Below, piece by piece: positions 1-10,972 of a stretch of 64,000 nt of DNA. Position 1 is the stretch's first letter, and every line of letters begins with the position of its first letter. The notes below the pieces were generated by a model. The model searched no databases and had not been told where the DNA came from. It saw only the letters and a list, made by a program, of their open reading frames with translations. The translations under genes and the position numbers were made by a program. The stretch comes from a cyanobacterium endosymbiont of Epithemia clementina EcSB. GTDB taxonomy: Bacteria; Cyanobacteriota; Cyanobacteriia; Cyanobacteriales; Microcystaceae. The stretch is taken from positions 737,110 to 801,109 of the forward strand of contig NZ_CP123991.1 of assembly GCF_029919255.1 (NCBI RefSeq), read 5' to 3'.

Positions 1-1
1 G

Positions 2-100
2 GGGTGCGGAAAATCTCTGAGAGGTTTAGACAATTATCAGGGGACAATGTCTGATGTGATTGAGCGATTATTGAGATATCGGTTGTTAGAAGATAAGTAG
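2..100 (+). CDS. C-terminal end of an unrecognised protein (runs off the left edge)
   Basis: Frame 2 is open from the window edge to a TAG at 98-100. It gives about 32 residues ending in ERLLRYRLLEDK. An ATG lies inside it at 47, but the frame is already open upstream, so this is more likely the tail of a longer gene. I do not recognise the family. A decayed fragment is equally possible, because the next 1.6 kb holds no gene. Confidence 0.35.
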   Translation, partial: GCGKSLRGLDNYQGTMSDVIERLLRYRLLEDK

Positions 101-1704
101 CTTTTTGATACTCTTGTCCTTTAAAAGTTAATAATATTAGTTGCTTAAAGTGTTACGGGGAGCCTGAAAATGCTTTTTTTAAAAAAATGGTAAATTTATG
201 GTGATCGCAATGGTTGCGGTTGACAGTTAGTTCGTTTGTCCATCATTCAAACGTAAAGTAAAAAAACGATGTAGCTATCACTAATAATTAACGTAATATT
301 TTCTTCTTAATCATCAGTCAAATTTCTATAAAATTGTTTTTTTCAGTTGTTCTAGTAAAGTAAATAATCGTAGCAAAATTAACTTGGTTACATCAATAAA
401 GACTAGGTCTGTAAGTTTAAGTCATTAAAGTCTTATCTAATATAAGAGTCTCGAAGTTTGTCCCAAATTTTTATAAACCTTAAAAGGCATAAAGTATTTT
501 TTTTGTTAATTTAAGTTTTTTAAAGTAAAAATGCTAGATTTACTAACTTTAATGTTTATCTTGTTGTGCGAGTAGTCACTTAGTAAGTGTAGAGAAACGT
601 TGTGATTCTGTTCTCGCAATTATTCAACAATCTCAAGTTATTTTTTCTCAAGTAAAGGGTGATTTTTTTAAAAAATAAGGTAATAATTTTATTCTTTTCA
701 TGGTTTTCTAGCGTCCAAAGATATGATTAACGAATCTATACCAAAATTTTAAAAAACATGTTAGTTGTTGTGTTGATTAATTGGTCTTATTGTTAGTTTA
801 TCTAACTTTAGTGGAAATATCTATCGAGTACAGCTTCGTTTTTTGATGCAACTAATATTTTTTTGTTTTTTTCACTATAATCTATCCAAATAAAACTCAC
901 TATGAATTAGAATACCACCTACTCTATCTGATGTTTGCTATCTTCATTGTTATAGTTGTTCAATGACCATTGAAGTAATTAACTACTTACTTAAGATAAA
1001 AGTTGTTTTACCTATCAATCAACTTATACAAACAATATGTCAATTATAGAGATAGTGTTTTTTCCTATGTTCAAGCATCATCAAATAGAACTAATAAACT
1101 TTAATTCATTGGTTAAGCGTCAATACGAAATAGAACAGCGATCACATATTTTTTAGTAGATTATCTATGGGTTGTTTCAGGACAACAAGAGCTATGGTAT
1201 TTTGCGGTAAAACTTCGAAGCAGCATTTTTAACAATTGCGCTTAGAACAAAATTTGTGAGATACCATCGATGTAATAGCAATTCATTGTTGACTACCAAG
1301 CTATTGTTAATCTGACAATTGGTTTGATCATTTGTGTTAAATTTAGAAGTTAGTCCTCCAAATTAAGATATTGTCTCTATTACGTTAGGTGATTGTTTAG
1401 AAATGGCAGGAATCGCTAAAGGGAGTGAAACCCTACAGCAAGTTCATTATCTCAAAATACTGGACTGTAAATTAATGTGAGGTTATTCCTTTTTTAAACA
1501 TCTCATGGCAGAAAAGGTTGTTTTTTTTAAAAAAAATCCCTAGATATTAATACTTTTACTTTAATATTTTAAAAATCATCATTCTCTTTATCTCCAACGG
1601 TTAAACTGCAGCCAAACTACCTCCATTATTACTACCAGAACTAAGTAGGTGAGCTCAAATTAAGTCTAAAATAGAAAAGTAGTTAAAAAAGAGCAATCAT
1701 CTAG
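101..1704. other. AT-rich spacer, no intact gene
   Basis: About 1.6 kb with stops in all frames. Some stretches (about 1190-1330 and 1390-1450) have a more even base mix and short gene-like reading runs in shifting frames, which suggests a decayed coding region, but I could not assign a family. No RNA gene was seen. Confidence 0.5.
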
Positions 1705-2130
1705 ATGCCGGCCTGCCTCAAAATTCAGCTAACAAAATTAGAAGAGCAAGAACTATTAAAGTTAACCCACGATCCAAAAATTCCCTCCAGAACTAGAACA
1801 AGAGCAGAGATTTTATGTTTAAATGCAAGAGGATGGAAAGTTAAAGAAATTGCAGATTGGGTTAAATTATCAGAGAATACAATTAGAAAAACGATTTCTA
1901 GATGGATTATTCAAGGAAAAGAAGGACTGTGGGATCTTCCGAGAAGCGGAAGAAAAAGAACTTGGAAAGAAGAAGATATAAAATATTTGGAAGAACTATC
2001 AGAAAAGGATGAAAAAACTTATAATAGCAGGCAATTATCTAATCTTTTAAAAAAAGAGAGAAAAATCAAGTTAACCCCAGGAAGAATCCGTAAGATTCTT
2101 AAAAAAAGGTCTGGAAATAGAAACAAATAA
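1705..2130 (+). CDS. IS630-type transposase, N-terminal helix-turn-helix part only
   Basis: The 141-residue product resembles the N-terminal DNA-binding region of IS630/Tc1-type transposases. It has a helix-turn-helix around residues 43-68 ([20 protein letters not shown]), a basic linker RSGRKRTW, and a second winged-helix-like segment to the end. Such elements often split the transposase into ORF A and ORF B joined by a frameshift, and here the frame ends just after an A-rich run (CTTAAAAAAAGG). No DDE catalytic domain can be read downstream in any frame, so the element cannot make a complete transposase. A decayed copy of the same 5' region lies about 1 kb further on. Confidence 0.7.
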   Translation: MPACLKIQLTKLEEQELLKLTHDPKIPSRTRTRAEILCLNARGWKVKEIADWVKLSENTIRKTISRWIIQGKEGLWDLPRSGRKRTWKEEDIKYLEELSEKDEKTYNSRQLSNLLKKERKIKLTPGRIRKILKKRSGNRNK

Positions 2131-3245
2131 AATTGAGGACGATGATTCATCTATTTTCTGAAGAAAAAGAGTCCAAGCTAGTGCGAACAAAGCGGCCCAC
2201 TGAAAATTAACCCCGCAATAATTATGATTGAGAGTGAAGAGAACAATCTTATCAAAATTTTACTAAGGATGGCCAATAGTAATCAATATGGGATTAGTCC
2301 CTTTGACATTGCATCATGATGCTGCAAAAGCAGTAGTTTAGCGATTAATAATAAATTCTGTTATCCAATCCAAGACATTAACTTAATCAGTTCCCCAAAA
2401 ACCTTATTATTGGTCTGTGGGTTAATAACTTGATTCGTAGTAAAAACTATATGCAACAGAAGAAAGTAAAATAATAAAAATAGCGATCATGGTCGAAAGA
2501 ATAGTCTCTCCCAAAATAGTAAGATTTTGATCAACTGAGATGTAGATTAGCTATTAATTAGCGCAATTTAGAGTGAGTACAAATTATGGAAATAATTGCC
2601 TAATATACGGAAATTGATCCGATTATAATAATTGTTATATTGCTTTAGTTTTACAACTAACCTATCATGCTGTTTAGCAAGCAGGTGAGTTTAAATAAAC
2701 TTAAAATAAGAAAATAGTTAAAATGGACTAATTTCTAGATGTCAACTTACCTGAATACTCAGCTAACACAATTACAAGAACAGGCGCCATCAAAGTTAAA
2801 TCGCGTCAAAAATCATAAGTTCCTCAAGAACTAGAATAAGAGTAAAAATAGTATTTATCTTTATAAATTAACTATGACTAACAATTACAATAGCAACTAA
2901 TTTAATTTCACTAATTTTATCAGTTAAATTTCGTAATATAGGACAACTATATTCTCTATCAATTGAAGATTTAACTGATTTTATCGACTATCCCTAGATA
3001 TTGAAAATGGGAAGTATAGGTTTATAAAGCAGTGCGACCACTGAATTTTACAATGAACGAGTCGATTATAAAATACTTTGGCACGTTCGGTAAAATTTTG
3101 ACCACAGGAAAATTATATAAGCTGGGGGGTCTTTTTGATGTTTGTAAGCATATTACAACTGAATTGATGTCTTCCAAGTATCTTTTTCTTCTATTTAAAT
3201 TAATACAATATGCACAATCATCAAATTAGTTTTCCTTCGTAAAAG
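2131..3245. other. Spacer with transposon debris
   Basis: No intact gene. It should hold the missing catalytic half of the transposase, but only short broken frames remain. The second transposase remnant is annotated separately. A 65-codon open frame at 3032-3229 has no recognisable domain or ribosome-binding site and is probably chance. Confidence 0.5.
2680..2870 (+). mobile_element. Decayed second copy of the IS630-type transposase 5' region
   Basis: The stretch from GCAGGTGAG (2681) through an ATG at 2739 and on to about 2865 aligns by eye with 1645-1835, which covers the leader and first codons of the transposase above. The ATG is followed by a start resembling MSTYLNTQLTQLQEQ, matching [16 protein letters not shown]. 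The frame is then lost by small indels and a stop. Same orientation as the first copy, about 1.03 kb apart. Confidence 0.65.
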
Positions 3246-4301
3246 TTAAGTAAATTCCTGACCAGATTTAATTTCATTAATTACCTCTAATAACCGAGCA
3301 ATTTCCTGATCGGTTCCAACAGAAATTCTGACATAATCTTTAATACGAGGATTTTCAAAGTATCTTACCAAGATTTTTCTCTCTTTTAACTTTTTGTAAA
3401 GTTCTGATGCAGGTATCCATTGAGAAGATGCAAAAACAAAATTTGAATCAGAATCAAATACTAAAAAATCTAAAGCTTTTAGGGATTCAATAAGATGACT
3501 ACGAGTTTGACGAACTTTTTGCCAAATTACTTTAAAATATTCTTGAAAATTAAAAGCATTTGTTCCTAATAATTGTGCTATCCTATCCAAGTTATAGGAG
3601 TCCTTGACCTTATTCATTTGTTCAATTATGGGGATTGAAGCAATTCCAAAACCTACCCGCATTCCTGCTATACTATAACTTTTAGACATAGTACGAGAGA
3701 TAATAACGTTGTCATATTTATTCAAAAAGTCAAGATGATTTTCATCGCTAAAATCTGCATAAGCTTCATCAATTAAAACTATTCCAGTAGCTCTTTCACA
3801 AGTTTCTTCTAAGTAATCACGGTTCAAATGTTTCCCCACAGGAGGGTTAGGAGAAGCAATAAATATTAATTTAGCTTTAGGACAAATAATAGGTTGATTA
3901 ATGGCAAACCGATTATCTGTAGGAATTTTAATAACAGATGCACCATGAACCCGCGCGATTGTTTCGTATAAAGAGTAGGTTAAATCGAGGAAAGTAACAG
4001 TTTCTCCTGGATTTACAAATGTCCTTACTGCAATATTTAAGATATCGTCAGAACCATTTCCTGCTAAGATATTTACGGAAGAAACTCCAAATACTTTTGC
4101 CGCAGCCTTTCGTAATTGAGTAGAAACTGGATCAGGATACAATCTAACTTTTGTTAATTCTTGTTGAAGCCCTTCAAAAATCTCAAGAGGAGGTGGATAG
4201 GGGTTTTCGTTAGTATTCAATTTAATAAAATCATTGGTTCGAGGTTGTTCTCCTGGAATATAACCTGATGTTTGTTCAACGCATTCCCGAATAGGTAACA
4301 T
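3246..4301 (-). CDS. hisC: Histidinol-phosphate aminotransferase
   Basis: PLP-dependent enzyme of histidine synthesis; it transaminates imidazole acetol-phosphate with glutamate to give histidinol phosphate. The 351-residue protein has the class II aminotransferase fold. Visible motifs are LNTNENPYPPP near residue 28, AGNGSDDIL at 80-88, SPNPPVG with Asn152, DEAYADF with Asp178 and Tyr181, and SRTMSKSYSIAGMRVGF with the Schiff-base lysine at Lys207. Length is normal for the family. It lies downstream of htpG on the same strand, but 230 bases and an htpG hairpin separate them, so it probably has its own promoter. Its presence implies the cell still makes histidine. Confidence 0.93.
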   Translation of the reverse strand: MLPIRECVEQTSGYIPGEQPRTNDFIKLNTNENPYPPPLEIFEGLQQELTKVRLYPDPVSTQLRKAAAKVFGVSSVNILAGNGSDDILNIAVRTFVNPGETVTFLDLTYSLYETIARVHGASVIKIPTDNRFAINQPIICPKAKLIFIASPNPPVGKHLNRDYLEETCERATGIVLIDEAYADFSDENHLDFLNKYDNVIISRTMSKSYSIAGMRVGFGIASIPIIEQMNKVKDSYNLDRIAQLLGTNAFNFQEYFKVIWQKVRQTRSHLIESLKALDFLVFDSDSNFVFASSQWIPASELYKKLKERKILVRYFENPRIKDYVRISVGTDQEIARLLEVINEIKSGQEFT

Positions 4302-4473
4302 AGAGATAAAGTTTATTGCTAGACCCAGAAAGTCTAGCGTAGAGTTGTAATAACATATGAACTTCTTAACGATACTTTAACGACGAGAATCTCTAGCTAA
4401 TAATCACTTTAAGTTTTCTATTTATCTACTACTACAAACAAAAATATAATTGACTTTTTTAAAATAAAAAGTG

Positions 4474-4499
4474 GGGATGCTATTCACCAATAACATCCC
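4474..4499 (-). terminator. Hairpin terminator of htpG
   Basis: The arms at 4474-4484 and 4489-4499 pair over 11 bases with one mismatch. Read on the minus strand the stem is followed by a T-rich run (4445-4472), as expected of an intrinsic terminator just past the htpG stop. Confidence 0.65.
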
Positions 4500-4531
4500 G
4501 AGAAGAGTGATATATTTAGCAGGTAATTCTA

Positions 4532-6523
4532 TTATTTTGTCAAGCGAGTTAATATTTGATTAGAGCGTTCTACAAAGGACTTCATCCCCTGTGAACTTAA
4601 TCCTTGTTGCGCTATTACAGCTAAGTCATAAACGTGCTGACAAAGCATTTTAGCAATCTCTCCAGAGGGAGATTCACCTTTTCCTTGGATAATACTAGAT
4701 TGACTTAATTGATAAATATTTTCAATCAATGGATGGTTAGTATTAATCACTAAAACGTGCTCTTCTGGAAATCCTACAGCTTGTTGTTGCATCATGGCCG
4801 TCATTTCCTGTAAACGTCGCATTGCCTCAGGTAACAGAACCATCACAGAAGGAGTACTTTCAGGAGTATTTGATTTTAACGCCTCAGTGCGAATATTTAC
4901 CTTGGGTTTATTGAGTGCTTTCTCGAAAATTTCTTTAATTTGTTCACTTCGAGTTTTATTTGTAGTTGGATCAACAATTTCTTTGTTTTCATTCTCCTGT
5001 AACAGGGTTTTATCTAACTCCGCATCCACACGAGAGAATTGAACATCAGAATATTCCCGTTCCAAGAAGGGAATAAAGTAGTTAGTATCAATGAAAGAGT
5101 CCATAAATAGTACTTCTATTCCTTGATTTTTATAGAGTTCAACATAGGTTGTTTGGGTAGTTTGATCACTACAGTAAAATACTCTATTTTCGTGAGTTTC
5201 CTTGTTTCTTTCTAAATAAGCCTTCAAAGTAGTAAATCCTGATTGTTCATAAGTTAATTGTGGATTTGTGTTATTTTTTTCTATACTTTGCCAAACATCT
5301 CCCTTGGCTTCTGTTGTAATTTTGTCCGTTTTACTCTCAGTTTTAGTTGGTGTATCAGCAGGCTGATAAGTGGTACGATAGATGAGGATATCTTCGACTT
5401 GTTTCTTGAATTTATCTTCTTTTATCGAACCATATTTAACAAATGTTCCTACATCTTCCCAACAACGAATATATTCTTCTGGGGTTTCCTCCGAAAGTGA
5501 TTTAAGACGATCAGCAATTTTTTTAGAAATGTGATTAGCGATACCCCGAACAGTTCGATGATTAGTTAATGCACTACGAGAAACATTTAAAGGAATATCA
5601 GGACTGTCAATCACCCCTCGCAATGGCATTAAAAATTCAGGGATAACCTCTTCACAATGGTCGCTGACAAAAACTTGATTACAGAAGAGTTTGATAGACC
5701 CTTTTGAGACATCTACATCGGGACGAAGTTTAGGAAAATAGAGAATTCCAGTAACCAAAAAAGGGTAGTCAGTATTCAGATGTATCCAAAGTAGAGGATC
5801 TTCTTGAAAAGGATAGAGATAACGATAAAATTCTAAGTAATCTTCTTTAGTTAAATTTTGAGCCGATTCCTTCCACAAAGATCGTTGTTTATTAACAGTC
5901 TCTCCTTCAAATTTGATAGGAACTGATAAAAAGTCAGAATAAGTTTTAACCAACTGACGAATACGAGAGGGTTCAAGGTATTCCTCCTCATCATCCATTA
6001 AAGTTAGAATAATGGTTGTTCCAATTTCAGTCCGAGAAGAGTTTGTTAATTCAAATTCAGGAGAACCATCACAAGACCAATGTACTGCCTGGGAACTTTC
6101 TTTGTAAGAAAGAGTGTCAATTTCAACTTTTTTAGCCACCATGAAAGCCGAATAAAAACCCAAACCAAAATGACCGATTAAATCATTAGTATCCTTCTGG
6201 TATTTATGAATGAATTCTTCCGCGCTAGAGAACGCAACTTGATTGATATATTTCTTGATTTCATCAGCTGTCATGCCAATGCCATTATCAGAAATAGATA
6301 AAGTTTTGTTATTTTTGTCAATCGAAAGTATAATTTCAGGCTCAGGAACTTCTCCCTTCATTTCTCCAGCGAATATAGCCATTTTTAGTTTAAAAATGGC
6401 ATCAACAGAGTTAGAAATTAACTCCCGTAAGAAGATTTCGTGATCAGTGTAGAGGGACTTCTTAATAATGGGAAAAATATTCTCAGTATGAATGGTGATA
6501 TTGCCTTTTTCAAGTACCGTCAT
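4532..6523 (-). CDS. htpG: Chaperone protein HtpG (Hsp90)
   Basis: ATP-dependent cytosolic Hsp90 chaperone. The 663-residue product has the GHKL ATP-binding motifs in order: ELISNSVDA (residues 34-42, with Glu34 and Asn38), SDNGIGM (Asp79 to Met84), and GHFGLGFYSAF (from 117). A middle domain with LYFPK and NVSRSALTNHR follows, then a dimerisation domain. Length is normal for cyanobacterial HtpG. A charged stretch around residue 400 (PADTPTKTESKTDK) is a variable linker. It is the first gene of a minus-strand pair with hisC. Retention in an eroding genome fits its stress and light-harvesting chaperone roles in cyanobacteria, but the client here is unknown. Confidence 0.95.
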   Translation of the reverse strand: MTVLEKGNITIHTENIFPIIKKSLYTDHEIFLRELISNSVDAIFKLKMAIFAGEMKGEVPEPEIILSIDKNNKTLSISDNGIGMTADEIKKYINQVAFSSAEEFIHKYQKDTNDLIGHFGLGFYSAFMVAKKVEIDTLSYKESSQAVHWSCDGSPEFELTNSSRTEIGTTIILTLMDDEEEYLEPSRIRQLVKTYSDFLSVPIKFEGETVNKQRSLWKESAQNLTKEDYLEFYRYLYPFQEDPLLWIHLNTDYPFLVTGILYFPKLRPDVDVSKGSIKLFCNQVFVSDHCEEVIPEFLMPLRGVIDSPDIPLNVSRSALTNHRTVRGIANHISKKIADRLKSLSEETPEEYIRCWEDVGTFVKYGSIKEDKFKKQVEDILIYRTTYQPADTPTKTESKTDKITTEAKGDVWQSIEKNNTNPQLTYEQSGFTTLKAYLERNKETHENRVFYCSDQTTQTTYVELYKNQGIEVLFMDSFIDTNYFIPFLEREYSDVQFSRVDAELDKTLLQENENKEIVDPTTNKTRSEQIKEIFEKALNKPKVNIRTEALKSNTPESTPSVMVLLPEAMRRLQEMTAMMQQQAVGFPEEHVLVINTNHPLIENIYQLSQSSIIQGKGESPSGEIAKMLCQHVYDLAVIAQQGLSSQGMKSFVERSNQILTRLTK

Positions 6524-7006
6524 AACTTTTTAGTCTAGGAAGGGTTTACATATTCTAAATAATAATTGTGCCTGATTACAGGTTAATATTCACTCAGGGA
6601 TTGTCCCCCTAAACGGATGTGGATTTCCGTACACTTATGATTTACAATTCAGATCTTCTCGAATAGAATTGCTCAAATTGGCTGGACTCTCGAGGAACAG
6701 ATTTGACAGAGACGCGTCAGTCCCAAATAGTGGCCAGTAAAGGTTTAGCAGCAAACGCTTTAATTTTACTCAATTTGGCAAAATACTGTTGCGATCTCAG
6801 AGAGGATGTTATCCCTTGCTTAAAAGGTTATTTATAAAATCTTACTTACTCTTCAATCATTCACCTTTGAGTTTCTCTTGAGCTTGCTTTACTTCACAAG
6901 CAATTTTTTTATTTGATCTATTGGTACTGCTACAATCCTTAAAATGCCTCCTAATGCCAATGAAAAGGCAACTCTTATCCTACTTTTATCTTAAAATAAC
7001 ACCGAA
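6524..7006. other. Divergent spacer between htpG and the 7007 gene
   Basis: About 480 bases that must carry both promoters. Apart from the short gene remnant annotated at 6667-6837, I see no clear RNA gene or operator. Confidence 0.4.
6667..6837 (+). pseudogene. Remnant of an unidentified gene
   Basis: A 56-codon frame is open between an in-frame TAG (6664) and TAA (6835). It has no usable start but a protein-like composition in its second half (SKGLAANALILLNLAKY). Bases upstream carry similar content in another frame, suggesting a frameshifted, truncated gene. Family not recognised. Confidence 0.3.
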
Positions 7007-7978
7007 ATGGCATTCATGACCAGTCCCCGCAAAACACCTGCCACTGGCTGTTTAAATAAACTTATTTTTCTTACAATCCTAATTCTTGGTTCAGGAATCC
7101 TCGGATGGTTTGCGGGGAAAACTTGGATCTCTCTGGTTGTTGGAGTTAATGAAAAGAAAAATGCTGAAGTTTTTTCAGAGACTTCCGATGAGAGTAATCT
7201 TTCTAACATTAAAAATGAAGAGTTACAACGCAAAAATAATTTACGTAGTCGTCGCCGAAGTTTAGGATTAAATCCTAGCTTATTTATCACCTTAGTCGAT
7301 GAATATTTTAGTGAGCAATATCCTAGCCAAAAAGGTCGTCATTTGAGTAATAATTCTGAAGATGCTTCTTGGCGAAAAAAGTGGGACCAAACGGCAGCTT
7401 ATTTACTTGATATTGTGGCATCTTTGAGTCCTGAAGCAGTTAGAAAAATGGGGACCTATACTAAAAGTGACCGACATAACTGGAAACAACAGGTTAATAA
7501 TTTACATTTAAGTAGTCGTGCTCTTTCTGATTTAGTTAATGCTCGCTTTTTTCAGGTATTTCCTCAGCAAAAAAAAGCATTTTCTCTTGATAAAGCTATC
7601 GGTCAAATTTGGAATGGTATGATGTTCGATACTTTACAAGCTCTGCAATCTAGTTTAAGTTATGAGAAACTTTCTTTTATGGCTACAGAATCTAACGTTA
7701 TTCAGCGAGAAGCAACCCTCAAACTAGGAGAAGGAAGAGCATATGTTCTTTTCTTAGAGGCTTCCGATCGGATGAAGTTTGACTTGAAAGCTGATCGAGA
7801 TATTTTATTATCCATTTATTCTCCGACAGGCAATAATAACTTGATCGAAAATTCTCAACAATATCAATGGTCTGGAATACTTCCTGAAACAGGATATTAT
7901 GAAATAATAATAGTCTCTCATGCTAAAAAAATAGTTAACTATCAATTCAAAATATTAGTTAATAAGAGTAATATATAA
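7007..7978 (+). CDS. Membrane-anchored protein of unknown function
   Basis: The 323-residue protein has one hydrophobic segment near the N-terminus (about residues 18-45, LIFLTILILGSGILGWFAG). A charged, low-complexity stretch and a long soluble region follow. Residues about 75-220 are probably helical. The last 85 residues (TLKLGEGRAYVLFLEAS... GILPETGYYEIIIVSHAKK) read like a beta-sandwich of the PPC type that follows many cyanobacterial extracytoplasmic or kinase domains. No catalytic motif is visible. A second ATG at 7016 could be the start. Coding composition and length indicate a genuine gene, probably a conserved cyanobacterial protein. Function unknown. Confidence 0.7.
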   Translation: MAFMTSPRKTPATGCLNKLIFLTILILGSGILGWFAGKTWISLVVGVNEKKNAEVFSETSDESNLSNIKNEELQRKNNLRSRRRSLGLNPSLFITLVDEYFSEQYPSQKGRHLSNNSEDASWRKKWDQTAAYLLDIVASLSPEAVRKMGTYTKSDRHNWKQQVNNLHLSSRALSDLVNARFFQVFPQQKKAFSLDKAIGQIWNGMMFDTLQALQSSLSYEKLSFMATESNVIQREATLKLGEGRAYVLFLEASDRMKFDLKADRDILLSIYSPTGNNNLIENSQQYQWSGILPETGYYEIIIVSHAKKIVNYQFKILVNKSNI

Positions 7979-9123
7979 TTTTTTGATTTATTTTTTTAAA
8001 AAAATAATAAATCGCAATATTTTTGACTATCTTTTATGTCAAAGTTTCGGTGTTAATTTGGCATTATGTTAGAATATATATTCATTTATCTTGGGGAGAG
8101 ACAACAAGGAATAGACTACAATGCATAACGGTAAAAAATTAAGTTTAAATTCTAAGCAGTTAGAACTATTTTATTACCTATTTCCAATTAATTGTTAACA
8201 ACTTCTGCCACTTTGCGACAGTGTTAATTGCATGTTCAACAAGTTTTAGAAATATGGTTATTATTTTTGATAACTAACTTAAAATATAACGATTTTGACG
8301 GTTATATAAAATATAAATTCCTAATAATTTAAGACTACAATGGTTGTTCTAAAATAACAATAGATAAAACTAGCTTACCTTTTTATCCTAGATTGAAAGA
8401 AGATTTTCTGTCTAAATTTGTAAATAAAACCTTGCGTTAACTCACAAATAAGTTTTTACTAGTTAAATTTTATTTATACTTCTATACTTGTATTGAATTG
8501 GTGAAACTCAATGTTTAGGCTATATTTTTTTTTGAAAATATTTGATAATTTATCTAATAAGCAGGAGTCGTGTTTCATGATGACAATAACTAAAAATAGT
8601 TTATCTTAAATCAAAGAAGGGGAATAACAGTCAGTTAAAACTTTATAGATAATTGAAACTCTATAGATACAGGATAATGGGGCAATTATTTATTTAAAAT
8701 AGTTTGGAAAAGTTAAAGTTTTAAAATAACAGTTATATAACAATATTTTTCGGTTTTATTTTATACATATAGACATAAATAAAGTTAGTAAAAACATATT
8801 TTTTAAATTGAAAATAACTTACTTCATTGAGTTATTAAATGTCACTACTAGGTCCTAAAGCAATTAGGTAAATTTAGTAGATTTATAGCCATAAAATCTG
8901 AGGTAATAAAAAGTTAATTGATAATTAGGATGAGATTAAAGGAAAATTATTTATCAAAGTTAATCACAATTTAATTTCTGAATATTTACACTAAAACTTA
9001 GTTCTCTTATTTATTTGATAAATGTTCTCATTATTGAGAAAATCTAAGTTAAATTAATATCTAGTAACCGTTTTATTTATTTCAGAAAATTTATATATGA
9101 CGTAATTTATCAATGTATAATTT
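7979..9123. other. AT-rich spacer, no gene seen
   Basis: About 1.1 kb with dense stops in every frame. A run at 8566-8610 has a Shine-Dalgarno-like AGGAG before two ATGs but closes after ten codons. It could be the start of a lost gene. Nothing else is supportable. Confidence 0.5.
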
Positions 9124-10149
9124 CTACTCTCTACTAATCTTAGTCAATGCTTTCTCAATAACCTTAACGTCTGCCCTAGGTAAGTGAGTATTCTCGCTAA
9201 TATATCGTTTCCAAGCTCTCGTCCCTGGAACACCTCCAAAAATAGCTAGTAAATGACGAGTAATACTATGAAGTTTCAGTCCGTTATTACTCCAATAATC
9301 AATATAAGGAAACATTTTTTCAATAACTTCATGACGTGTTAATGGAGTAACTGTTTTTCCATAAATATCTCGATCTACTGTAGCAAATAAATAAGGATTA
9401 TCATATGCTGCTCGACCAATCATGACTCCATCTACAAATCGTAAATGTTCTTTAATTTTTTCTAAGGTAATAATTCCCCCATTAATCTCAATAAAAAGCT
9501 GAGGAAACTGTTGCTTAAGGCGATAAACATCACCATATCTTAATGGAGGAAGAGTCCGATTTTCTTTGGGACTTAATCCTCTTAACCAAGCTTTGCGAGC
9601 GTGTACTATAAACCGTTGACATCCTGCTTCTGAAACGATACGAACAAAGTTAGCAAGGTCCTCATAGCGATCGCATTCATCAATTCCAATACGATGCTTC
9701 ACCGTTACGGGAATATGAACCCGTTTTTGCATTGCTTCAACACAGTCTGCCACTAATTCTGGTTGTGCCATTAAACAGGCCCCAAAGTTGCCACTCTGGA
9801 CACGATTGCTCGGACAACCTATATTCAAGTTAACTTCGTCGTACCCTAAATCTTCAGCAATAACTGTACATTCTGCTAATTCTTGCGGACTGTCTCCCCC
9901 TAATTGTAAAGAGAGAGGTTTTTCTTCTGGTGAAAAACCTAGTAATTTGGAGCGATCACCGTAACGAATAGCCCCCGTTGTAATCATCTCTGTATAGAGT
10001 AGAGTATAACGAGTAATCTGACGCATAAAATAACGGAAGTGGCGATCAGTGCGATCCATCATTGGTGCTATACTGAGCGAGTATCCTGAAGACCTCTTAT
10101 TTATAGAATTCAAAGTCATTGGATTAGTCAATTTTCTATTCTTCGGCAT
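9124..10149 (-). CDS. dusA: tRNA-dihydrouridine(20/20a) synthase
   Basis: Flavoenzyme that reduces uridine to dihydrouridine in the D-loop of tRNAs with NADPH. The 341-residue protein shows the Dus TIM barrel: SIAPMMDRTDRHFRYFMR (26-43) for FMN binding, LQLGGDSPQELA, NLNIGCPSNRVQSGNFGACLM with Cys112, VKHRIGIDE and NGGI. The MMDRTDRHFR start and the HARKAWLRGLSPKENR segment are typical of DusA rather than DusB/C. ATG at codon 11 (MTLNSINKR) is an alternative start. It stands alone between two long spacers. Confidence 0.92.
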   Translation of the reverse strand: MPKNRKLTNPMTLNSINKRSSGYSLSIAPMMDRTDRHFRYFMRQITRYTLLYTEMITTGAIRYGDRSKLLGFSPEEKPLSLQLGGDSPQELAECTVIAEDLGYDEVNLNIGCPSNRVQSGNFGACLMAQPELVADCVEAMQKRVHIPVTVKHRIGIDECDRYEDLANFVRIVSEAGCQRFIVHARKAWLRGLSPKENRTLPPLRYGDVYRLKQQFPQLFIEINGGIITLEKIKEHLRFVDGVMIGRAAYDNPYLFATVDRDIYGKTVTPLTRHEVIEKMFPYIDYWSNNGLKLHSITRHLLAIFGGVPGTRAWKRYISENTHLPRADVKVIEKALTKISRE

Positions 10150-10924
10150 CTGCTGTTGAGTCTTAAATTTATTGAGAAAACTAATTGGCTACTTTAGTAT
10201 TGCTTTCTTATTTTAAACGTTTTACGTTCATTCTAATAAACTGACTAGATAATTTACTTAAAACTGACAAACATTATTTATTAAAATTTTTGATTGTCTT
10301 GCAATTTAAATACAAGTATTAGTTCTATTCTAAAATCAACTACTCAATATTTGAAAATACCCAAATACTCATAGAGAGTTTCTTTTGATTTAAATTTAAA
10401 AATTTAGTATGATCACACATTTGTCTAACTAAATTTATAATACCAAACTAATCAAAATTAAAATAATAGTTACTCCTGGTTTTTATGTGTAGTTATTCTG
10501 AACCAAATAAACTCTCTTAATTAGACTTAAAGTTTATTTGACCTGTCAAAAACAATCTAACCTATGTTTGTTTTTTTTTATCTTTATGTTGACCAAATAA
10601 AATAAACAATGCTTAATTTGCATAAATTTTATAAATAATCTAAATAATTTTCTTTGTTGTTACTTGTTTTTTTAGAGTCTAATTATAGATTAGACATTAT
10701 CTAAAGAAACAATATCCTATTTTTTCTTTAGAAATTAGGGAAGTGATGATTACAATTACAGGCTAGAAGCTTATATTGCTTAGAACTCTTACATTATGCT
10801 TTAATTAGCTGCGAAACTTATTTTTCGGCTACTGCAGCAATAAATTTAAACTAGTGATATGGAAAAATCTCTCGAGATTAACAGAATTAAGTTAAATTAG
10901 ATATAAAATATTCTTATACTTTTT

Positions 10925-10972
10925 AAACTAAATAATTAGGGCTTTTTTAAAAACCCCCTAATTATTTAGTTT
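10925..10972. repeat. Perfect inverted repeat (17-base arms)
   Basis: Arms 10925-10941 and 10956-10972 are exact reverse complements around a 14-base loop. It looks like a strong two-way terminator but borders no surviving gene end: dusA reads away from it. Confidence 0.75.

Noticed and set aside
3032-3229. 65-codon frame before hisC
   Set aside because: No domain, no ribosome-binding site, biased composition; likely chance in decayed DNA.
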